This document shows positions 1 to 8,300 of a stretch of DNA of 10,000 nucleotides, one piece after another. Position 1 is the first letter of the stretch. Each line of letters begins with the position of its first letter. The translations under genes were made by a program, and so were the position numbers. Source of the stretch: Salpingoeca rosetta. Taxonomy: Eukaryota; Opisthokonta; Choanoflagellata; Craspedida; Salpingoecidae. Where the stretch lies: contig NW_004754932.1 in the NCBI RefSeq assembly GCF_000188695.1, positions 624,694 to 634,693 on the forward strand. Reading direction: 5' to 3'. Below the pieces are notes generated by a model. That model did not search any database. It was given only the letters and a program-made list of their open reading frames with translations, and was not told the origin of the DNA.

Positions 1-16
1 ACACACACACACACAC

Positions 17-71
<55 letters not shown>

Positions 72-115
72 ACACACACACACACACACACACGCAAAAT
101 GGCAACACTTTTGGC
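1..115. repeat. CA dinucleotide repeat and 3' flank of the surface-protein gene
   Basis: Bases 1-93 are almost pure CA with a few changed bases (near 18, 70 and 94). Bases 94-115 are the start of the gene's 3' untranslated flank on the minus strand. No AATAAA-type signal is visible before the repeat. Confidence 0.9.
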
Positions 116-319
116 TTAAAGCAGCAGCAGAACAGCCGCAGCCGCCGTGGCGATGGCCCCAACAAGGGGACGGGAAATGGAGATGGACGACGTGAGTGGA
201 ATGGTGGTGTCACACGTGCAGCCAAGAAAGAACCGAGAGCCTTCAATGCTGAACGGGCACTGGCCCACTTCAACCTCGTACTCGCCGATCCCTTGAATGC
301 ACTGTGCATCGTTGTACGC
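116..319 (-). CDS. surface-protein exon 3: end of the second repeat and GPI signal
   Basis: Acceptor AACACAG (AG at 321-320), 67 codons and TAA. It begins AYNDAQCIQGIGEYEVEVGQ, then CPFSIEGSRFFLGCTC, then the hydrophobic tail LVGAIATAAAAVLLLL. The first half is the counterpart of AFASATC...YANVNITNDQC in exon 2, which is strong internal evidence that it is coding. The mature cysteine count becomes even (12) only when this exon is included. Confidence 0.8.
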   Translation of the reverse strand, partial: AYNDAQCIQGIGEYEVEVGQCPFSIEGSRFFLGCTCDTTIPLTSSISISRPLVGAIATAAAAVLLLL

Positions 320-1036
320 CTGTGTTTGTGTCCATGCAAGTGTGTGGAGTTGTATGTGTGTGTGAGAGAGAGAAGGAGAGAAGAAACACGGAGCTCAGAA
401 AACACGGAGCTCAGACAACATGGTTTGAGAGGTGTGTGAAGGAAGTGTTTCGTGGCTCCGCAGATCATCTGCAATTAAGAGCACCCTCCTGACACTCGAT
501 GACACACCTGAAAGCGAACTGGAGCACCAACAGCGCAGCCACTCACGGGCATTGTCACACGCCAGTAGTAGCCATTGGCCTCGCTGTAGATGCAGGTGCC
601 ATCCGGAACAATGTCGCCAGTGGCAGTCACGTTGCTGCTCCAACAGAAGCCGTCGTAGTATGTCAGGCGCAGCATGCTCGGACCGTAGCTGGCAGAGCAC
701 CCGGCACGCGTGATATAGCGTACATCCACCGCGTACGTGCTGTCAAGCACGCACTGGTCGTTGGTGATGTTCACGTTGGCGTACCGCGTCGACATGTCGC
801 ACGTCGCGGACGCAAACGCTTGCAGGTTCACATCGTTGTTGGGTGACAACGTCGTGAACTGCAGCGACACGGAGCCCGTTGGAACGCAAGAGCCTTCCTC
901 GAGTACATGCAACTGTGACCACGAACATGACGATAATTATCGTGTTAGGCATAAGACACTGGTGACTTGGTGAGGGACAGAGCGGGGAAGGAGACAACCA
1001 TGCCAGCGTGTCACTAAGGGAAAGAGAGGGAGAGAG

Positions 1037-1073
<37 letters not shown>

Positions 1074-1081
1074 GGAGATAT

Positions 1082-1112
<31 letters not shown>

Positions 1113-1315
1113 CACACACGCACACGGACACACACACACACACAGACACACGCACGCACGCGTTTCTGGGTGCCGCAGGTCGTGTTGGTGGACTCATAGA
1201 GTCGGTACTCGATCGTGCGGTCGTTCACGGCCGCCTGCACAAGACACGGCACAGGAAGCACGGTAAGCAGGGCCAGCACCACAACAAGCAGGATCGGAAG
1301 CATCGCTCTCCTCAT
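116..1315 (-). CDS. predicted GPI-anchored Cys-rich surface protein with a duplicated domain (3 exons)
   Basis: Exons on the minus strand are 1315-1160, 912-508 and 319-116 (TAA at 116-118). Both introns are phase 0, giving 254 residues. Residues 1-29 form a signal peptide (MRRAM start, long Leu/Val core, likely cleavage after VQAA). The mature chain has 12 cysteines (47, 61, 90, 106, 124, 142, 159, 178, 194, 208, 221, 223) and sequons NTT, NIT and NVT. The tail, SSISISRP followed by LVGAIATAAAAVLLLL directly before the stop, has the small-residue-plus-hydrophobic form of a GPI-anchor signal; a membrane helix with no cytoplasmic tail is the alternative. Residues about 37-124 and 133-223 align as two copies of one unit: LQAFASATC with QC and AGC matches FQAYNDAQC with QC and GC. 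I do not recognise the family. A cell-surface role is inferred from topology only. The ATG has A at -3; a second in-frame Met at codon 5 could also serve. Confidence 0.8.
320..507 (-). other. intron 2 of the surface-protein gene (188 bases)
   Basis: GT..AG intron with a pyrimidine-rich stretch (CTTCTCTCCTTCTCTCTCTC on the sense strand) before the acceptor. It contains a 16-base tandem duplication (384-399 and 400-415) with core aacacggagctcaga on the plus strand. Confidence 0.75.
508..912 (-). CDS. surface-protein exon 2: Cys-rich ectodomain
   Basis: Acceptor GTCACAG (AG at 914-913) and donor TTTCAG|GTGTGT (GT at 507-506), 135 codons, phase 0 at both ends. It begins LHVLEEGSCVPTGSV, covers the rest of repeat 1 and the first half of repeat 2 (TYYDGFCWSSNVTATGD), and ends CAVGAPVRFQ. 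Without splicing the frame would run 10 codons further to TAA at 475. The repeat alignment and the exon 3 match favour splicing. Confidence 0.82.
913..1159 (-). other. intron 1 of the surface-protein gene, with GT and CA tracts facing each other
   Basis: Plus-strand content: a (GA)n run at about 1024-1038, (GT)n at 1039-1071, (CAGA)n at about 1082-1111 and a CA-rich run at 1111-1160. The GT and CA tracts are inverted relative to each other, so the transcript could fold into a long stem between donor and acceptor. Confidence 0.75.
1160..1315 (-). CDS. surface-protein exon 1: signal peptide and start of the first repeat
   Basis: The exon has 52 codons from ATG (1315-1313). The hydrophobic run LPILLVVVLALLTVLPVPC is a clear secretion signal. 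It is followed by VNDRTIEYRLYESTNTTC, which corresponds to LRLTYYDGFC of the second repeat. The donor CGC|GTGCGT (GT at 1159-1158) lies in a GTGCGTGC run. Only this GT keeps phase 0 to match the next exon; the one 4 bases on would not. Confidence 0.78.
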
Positions 1316-1369
1316 TGTGTTGTGGAGTGGTCATCAATAAAATCGACACACGCCTCGTCACGCATACAA

Positions 1370-1377
1370 TGACGTCA
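1370..1377. promoter_or_regulatory. CRE-type palindrome TGACGTCA
   Basis: A perfect 8-base palindrome, the classic CREB/ATF bZIP site, 55 bases upstream of the surface-protein ATG and within its probable promoter. Use as a site is inferred from position; an 8-mer can occur by chance. Confidence 0.4.
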
Positions 1378-1440
1378 TGTGGTTCGCATTGCAACAATGA
1401 TTCTGTTTACGTCTGGTCTTTTTGATTCACATCACAATCA

Positions 1441-1540
1441 CCACTGACACACACACAGACACACACAGACACACACAGACACACACAGACACACACAGAC
1501 ACACACACACATACACACATACACACACACACACACAAAC
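1441..1540. repeat. 10-base minisatellite grading into a CA repeat
   Basis: About six tandem copies of the 10-mer acacacagac, followed by CA repeat with interspersed cata units. It lies in the 3' flank of the URB2 homologue. Confidence 0.85.
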
Positions 1541-1579
1541 GATTTCAGGACATGTATGTACAGCTCGACAGCACTCAGG

Positions 1580-1809
1580 CTAGAACTGGCCCCTGTACAT
1601 GTGAAAGCGCTTGTAGTCGTCGTAAAGGCGCTTGAAGAGCGGTCGCGCCTCCGGTGGCGTCGCCGCGTGCACCAGATCGCGGTCATATGACGTGCACATG
1701 TCCACCAACGGATACATGCCCGTGAAGAACGCCGTGCGCGTGCTGGATGGCAGCATCAGATTGCTCAGCGGGACCAAGCACGCAGACAGCAGATACGGTG
1801 CGAACTTGC
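1580..1809 (-). CDS. URB2: URB2 homologue, last exon with the Urb2 C-terminal signature and TAG stop
   Basis: Acceptor ATTCCAG (AG at 1811-1810), entered in phase 1; the split codon is Gly. The 75 residues include KFAPYLLSACLVPLSNLMLP, then AFFTGMYPLVDMC, and the terminus PLFKRLYDDYKRFHMYRGQF, followed by TAG. The pattern of a hydrophobic G-[IM]-Y-x-L-[LV]-D-[ML]-C stretch and a terminal LY-x-DYKR[FY]H-x-Y-x-G-Q is what I know from the end of Urb2/Npa2 proteins. This exon is the strongest evidence for the gene identity. Confidence 0.92.
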
Positions 1810-3155
1810 CTGGAATCGAGAGCGCAGGAGGGGCGGGGGCGGGGTGAGACATGTGTGTGTGGTGGGGGGGGGGAATGAAAGGGGTTGCTAAAGCTTGGAC
1901 AGAAGCATGTGCACGGAGTTCCTTTTCACCACAGAATACACGCACTTTGCACACACACACACACACACACATTGCAAACACACACACGCACACACACCGA
2001 GAGTTGCTTTGGAGGTGGCAAGGTCCTCAAAGGAACGGGCGAGCTTGCCGGCCGTCTGCGTGGCGCGCGTCACCAGCGACTGTCGCACACGTGTGAGAAA
2101 CGTCGTGTCGTCTGCAGCTTGCGCCTCGTCAACGTCAACCCACTTGTATTCGTTGTTGAGCTGCCGCAGCACGCCCACGTGTGCGTCCACCGTCACCTGC
2201 GAAATGCACGACGACCAGTACAGGAAACTGCATGCACAGACGCCAACAAACACAAAAACTGGTGAGCCAGGGAGATGGGAGATGGGTACACATGGTGGAA
2301 GGGTGGTCGCGGACGGGGAAGCATAAACAAAAGCAGCGACACATCGCACACACAGTCCAACATGCACATGCTCATCACCTCCACAGCAACCCCCACATGG
2401 CACTCAAGCACAACACACCACACACACACACACACCACACACACACACACACACACGCACACACACACGCAGCAGTGCTGACCTTGCGCATGTTCTGGCG
2501 ACAATGCCAACAAAGGACGGCATCTGCGTGGACACAACGCGGCGCTGGCGCGTCAGCAGCTCAAACACGACGGGGTCCAACGTCTCCACGAGCTGTGTAC
2601 GTGTGTGCGCGTGAAGGTGTGTGTGAATGTGTGTGGATGTGTGTGGACGTGGGTGGAAAATGGGTGTGGTTGACAGTGTGAGCGACGGCGAAGAGAGTTC
2701 AACCTTGGTGGCTGAAAAGGTTTCACGAAACGCGTGCAATGTAGTTGTTGTTCTGACCTGCATCCCTGACGCAAAGAGGGTGGGCAGATTGTATGCCCAG
2801 GCCGCCTGATGTCTGTTTGGTAGCAAGCGCGACCGTAACGATGATCAATGTGAGCAAGGCAACTGCAAGCGAAGCGAGTCAAGTCTGCTTTCAAGGAGGC
2901 GGTTCCAAGCTACTTTCAGTAACAAATGACGCAAACACAGACACAGGCACAGACACAGACACAGACACACACACCTGTCTGGGCCTGATGGTAGGGAGAC
3001 CATGGCAATGGCAGGCAAGATGGCGTTGGCGAGTGTGTCGGACAGCTTGCGGTGATCTGTAAGGGAGAACAGTGCAGCCGGTGGCACAAACATGGTGAGG
3101 ATTGCAGAAACAACACACCGACACACCGACACACACACACACACACACACACACC

Positions 3156-3217
<62 letters not shown>

Positions 3218-3524
3218 AGATCGCAGGAGGGCGACGACGGTGCGGTAGCATGCGCAAATCACATCCGTGTGAAGCACATGACGCTCGAGCGTGTCCTCAG
3301 GCGTCGTACACACAAACAACTCTTGGGACGAAGCCTGGCGATGTGTGTGTGGGGGGGGATGTGGTGATTCATAAGGTCATGTCACATGGCAGTCAGTTGG
3401 GTACGGGTTTTCAAGCTCAACAAGTCGCGGCATGATGGCAGCAAAACAGAGACAGACAGACAGACCACACAGACACACGTTATCTCACTCTCTCACACAA
3501 CAACAACAACAACAACACACACAC

Positions 3525-3560
<36 letters not shown>

Positions 3561-3567
3561 CACACAC

Positions 3568-3613
<46 letters not shown>

Positions 3614-4964
3614 CTTAAACAACAACAACAACAACTTAAACAACAACAACTTAAACAACAACAACTTAAACAACAACAACAACGACGACGACGATATACA
3701 CCAATCCCAAACGTGAGTGAATACCTCGACGATGCGCAGAAGATGGCGGAATGTGTGGCCGTGCGCGCGTCGCATCAGACGCAGGGCAGCCGCATTGTTG
3801 TTCGTGCACGTGATGAGTGTGCGGTACTGGTGGATGGCGAGCGCACACTCGTGCAGCTGTGATGTGTCGTCAACAGCGGTGGCAGCAGCACCAAGCACCG
3901 AAGCCACGAAATCAAGCACGCTCGGCAGCTGTATGTGTGTGTGTGTTATGTGAGGATGAGGGCAACGAGCATGCATTCAAGCGCATTTGCACACCAATGG
4001 CTCTTCAAGCGTATTCGTTCAGGTCAGACAATCGCAAGAATTGGCAACATGAGCACACACCTGCTGCTCGGAAAACCGAGGCGTGATCTCCGTGATGCAG
4101 GAGAGGGCTGCGTCGGACACGCTCTTGTCTGTGTAGCGGTGAGCGCATCGTGTGAGACGAAGCACTTGCGACTTGAGATTGTGACGGCATCAACACATGG
4201 TCGTTCGTAAGCACACACAACTCAGGCACACACAGACACACAGACACACGGACAAACAGTCACACAGACGCACACACACACACACACACATACCGTGACG
4301 GTGGCGGGCCTGGAGGGCCACGCGAACAACAGCGGCATACATGCGCTCAAATGACGACAGCGGGAGGTGGGGTAACCCACGCCTAGCGCTCGCCAACGAC
4401 CCTAGTGCGTCCTCCGTCAGCTACACCGCGGTGTCGTTGGGGTGGGGAGTTTCGTGTGTGCGTGAGCGTGAGTGCGTATGTGTGGGTGAGCGTATGTACG
4501 TGTGCATGTGTGTGCATGAAACATGAGCGAGTGAGTGTTAGTTCGTTTGTGGAGGGGTGGTTGTGCGTCACTGCGTGGGCGTGAATGTGCCCGCAAGCGA
4601 AAAGTGCACCCGTGGCTTCACACACGTGGCTTTGCACACGCACCTGCGACAGCACGGGTGACCTGCTCTCTTCATCTGTGAAGAGATACAGCTTGAACGC
4701 TTGGAATGCCTACGCAGCGCAACGAAGAGGGACACAAGAACGCATGCGTGAGCGGAGAACAAGCAGGCCGATTCACCACATATGGATGGGCACAGATGGT
4801 CGACCGACTACATCGCAATCGCAATCGCAATCGCACACACACACACACATAAATTCGCACACACACTCACTCACTCGCACACAACAACAACAACAACTTA
4901 AACAACAACTTAAACAACAACAACAACAACAACAACAACAGCAACTTAAACAACAACAGCAACT

Positions 4965-5006
<42 letters not shown>

Positions 5007-5030
5007 GCAACTTAAACAACAACAGCAACT

Positions 5031-5073
<43 letters not shown>

Positions 5074-5120
5074 CTTAAACAACAACAACAACTTAAACAA
5101 CAACTTAAACAACAACAACT

Positions 5121-5189
<69 letters not shown>

Positions 5190-5231
5190 GCAACAACAGC
5201 AACTTAAACAACAACAACAACAACAGCAACT

Positions 5232-5291
<60 letters not shown>

Positions 5292-5299
5292 GCAGCAGC

Positions 5300-5375
<76 letters not shown>

Positions 5376-8300
5376 GCAGCAACTTAAACAACAACAACAA
5401 CACCTGCGTAAAGATGGCGATGCAGACGTCCTTGCCGGCAGCGCGTGGTGCGTGTGCAGCGTCGAGCAGCGGCACAACAGCAGAGAGGGCGCGCAGCACG
5501 GTGTCGACAACAAGAACAACACCCGCGTGGTTGTCTGGCGAGTCAACACCAACAGCTGCTGCCAGCTGAGCCATGGCTGGCGTGGCCGCGAGCAGGTGAG
5601 TACACAGCGTGGTGCACTGGCTGTCCGTCAGCGTCACAATCGCGTCCTTCACCAACGCGGGGAAGCGCTCGATGAGGGACAGGGTGAACACGCCCTGCAG
5701 CGGCGTCTCGCTGCTCACAGCTGCATGCGCAGCCTGCATGAGTGGGATTAGAAGATTTGCACCATCAACACTCGCTGCGGCGGCACTTGCTGATGGTTCA
5801 TCTTTGGCTGACGATGAGCCCTTACTCTTTCTTCGCGTGCTCTTGCCAGACTTGCCACTGGATGCAGTTGCACCACCATCAGTACCAGCACCACCAGCAC
5901 CACCACTACTGCCGGGCGCTGCGGCCAGAGATGCTGCGGGTGCGGTCATGTGCACGCGTGCAAGCAGCTCATTGCCAATGAACGACGCCAGCAGGTCCAT
6001 GCACACGGTAAGCGCACTGTCGCTGTCTGCGAGCGCTGCCAGCGCGTCCCCGCCTTCGCCCTCATCACCACTCGCCATGGTCGCCGTGCACAAATCCACC
6101 GTGTGCAGCACAAGTGCGTGCGTCTCGCCCACCATCGCCAGCAGCGCCTGCCCTTGTTCCGCCACGACCCCACAACTAACGCCAGCAGTAGGAATAGCAG
6201 CAGCAGTTGAATCGGCAGCGGTTGCAGTGCCGACCGTGTCACCGTTGCTGTCTTGGCCAGCGGGAGAAGCGGTGAGATTGCTGCCGCCAAGTTTGAATGC
6301 CAGTCCGCGGATCATCTGGCCCACGGCCTGCAGCAGCGTGCACGCGGTAACGGTGATGTGTGCGCACTGCTCGGCATACTCTGGCACGGCAGCAAGTGCC
6401 AGGCACTGGCCAATGAGCGGCAGCGTCGCCTGCAGCAGCACGGGTGTGCACAGGTGGCGGCTGTGCAGCCACGGCAGCCGCTGTAGCGCCTGGCACAGCT
6501 CCAGCAGTGACGTGGAGCCCGCGTGCTCGATGCCATCGCCAAAGCACACAGCGGGCACGGCTGTATCTGTGGCGATGGCCGAACCTGCAGCTGTGGTTGT
6601 AGTCGTGGCAGTGTCGGCATGGCCTGCGGAGGCATCGTCATTCCAGCCAATCACAGCGGCCATGTTTGGGTCGTCGTGGTCAACGTTGGCTCCGAGCGCC
6701 GCAGTAATGCATCGCAGCAGGCGGCCCGCGATGGCCGGGTGCGCATCTGCCGTGTTGACAAACGCCGGCGAGGAGAGCAGCGCCAACACGCCGTCGGCAG
6801 CAGCCACGTCCCGCCACAGCGCATCCACGATCGTCTGGCAGAAGCGCAGCTGCGCTGCGGTCAGTGTTGAGGTGGCTGCTGCTGCTGATGCTGATGCTGT
6901 TGCTGGTGTTGTCGGTGCTGGTGGTGGTGTTGCGTCAGTGGCAGTGGTCGCCACCGCATCAGCATCAGTTGTGACTGCATAGCTGTCGCTGGGGCGGCCC
7001 ATCCACTCCCAGATGAGCGGGAAGAGGGCAACAACATCCAGCCATTTGGACGGGTGGTTGAAGGCGAGCAGCGTGTGGATGAGGTGCTTGTTCGTCTGAT
7101 GCACGCGCACACGCAGGGCCTCCCCGCTGCCGCCGTGCGCTGCTTCACCGTCGTTGGTTGCTTCTTGACCCGCACCAGTGCCCACCACGTCGTCGCCCAA
7201 TTGCATGGCGTTGGTGTCCTCCTCCGTCCTCTTCTTTCCCTTCTGCGCGCTTCCACCATTGCCGCGCGCGTGCTTGCCCTTCCTGCTGCGCTGCGGCACG
7301 AGATCTGGCGCGTGCTGGAGGTTTGGCAGCGTGGACTGGCGGATGAGAAACGCCGTCATGCCCAGCAGCGTGCGCGTTGCCAGCTCGTTGTGCTGCAGGC
7401 TGTCGTATGTTGCGTGCAGGCTGTCCACGCTGGGGAGGGCGGCCAGCAGCTCTGTGACACGGGCGACGAGCGGGGCCGTGCGGCGGCTTGTCTTGCCCGT
7501 TGACCAGAGCAGCTGCTTGTGCTTTGGTTCCGCGGGCGATGGCGCTGATGATGATGACGATGATGGGTGGTCACCGTCACCGGCAGGTGCGCTGTGGGAG
7601 ATGGTGGGCAGGCAGTCCATGCCGCGGAGGAGCACAATGCACAGGTCGGTGATGTACAAGGTGAGGCGCACCTGCACCATGAGCAGCAGGCCCGACGCCG
7701 GGTGTGACGGCGGCAGGTCCTGCAAGTGCTGCATGCAGTGTTGGTGCACGGCCTCCATGCCCGCGCACAGGCCCGCGGTCGCCCTCATCTCAACGACGCT
7801 GCTGGTGAGCAGGCCAGACATCATGGCCAGCCACAGCGTTGTTGCGCACACCACATGCGCACCCCACACTGCACCCGGCTGCATGTCACCGCTGCCATCA
7901 CCCGCTTCCCCAGCGCTGTCTGTCTTTTTTCCCTTTGCCTTCTTCTTTGGCGTCTTCTTGCCCTTGCTGTGCCCGTTCTCGTCAGCGTGGTCACGCTCGC
8001 GTGCTGTGCGAATATGCTCCCACGCGGGCTCAAACGCTACAGCCACGGTCGTGAGGATGTGTGTGCTCTGCCCGGCTGGCAGCATGTTGGTTGCGGCTGC
8101 CCACGCCTGCGCCAGTTCGCGCAGGAACAGGGAAGACACAGCCCGGGCGTCGTGCCAGCCCGCACCCTCCATCGTGGCGGTGAGGGTGTGCGTGCTGCGT
8201 GCGTGCGAGACGAGGTGCACGCATGCTGTTGCGAGCGCCTTGGCGGGAGCGTCCAGCTGTCGCAGCTTTGCGTAGAGGGAGAGGATGTAGCGCGTGAACG

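Larger units (their letters stand above)
1316..1579. other. intergenic region: 3' flank of the URB2 homologue and upstream region of the surface-protein gene
   Basis: 264 bases separate the URB2 stop from the next start codon on the same strand. It holds a CA/10-mer repeat (1441-1540) and a more complex 125-base segment next to the surface-protein start that includes TGACGTCA. I see no canonical polyadenylation hexamer on the minus strand. AATAAA at 1336-1341 is on the plus strand, where no gene ends. Confidence 0.7.

Noticed and set aside
475..507. Stop codon TAA at 475 as the end of the surface protein
   Set aside because: It would cut the second repeat unit in half and leave an odd number of mature cysteines. 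Splicing at 508 to 319 completes the repeat and adds the anchor signal.
1336..1341. AATAAA polyadenylation signal
   Set aside because: It is on the plus strand, where no gene is found; both genes run on the minus strand. Probably chance.
3432..3716. Asparagine-rich frame on the plus strand
   Set aside because: It is another phase of the same intronic CAA repeat, and overlaps the well-supported minus-strand exon boundary at 3725.
4812..4835. Four-copy hexamer and neighbouring repeats as a CRISPR array or telomere remnant
   Set aside because: The units are contiguous with no spacers, and the hexamer atcgca is unlike known telomere repeats. It is a short intronic microsatellite.
4867..5403. 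Poly-leucine extension of the URB2 frame as real coding sequence
   Set aside because: A GT donor follows CAG exactly at the repeat edge, and downstream exons continue the Urb2 C-terminal domain in phase. Coding use of the repeat would lose that conserved domain.
4585..5751. Long plus-strand frame rich in poly-glutamine (388 codons)
   Set aside because: It is the translation of the (CAA)n repeat inside an intron of the minus-strand gene, with non-conserved ends. CAA repeats lack stops in all phases, so open frames are expected.
5609..8275. Plus-strand open frames of 457 and 365 codons opposite the large URB2 exon
   Set aside because: They are antisense shadows of a GC-rich coding exon, with compositional bias, no recognisable domain, no splice logic, and complete overlap with the well-supported minus-strand frame.
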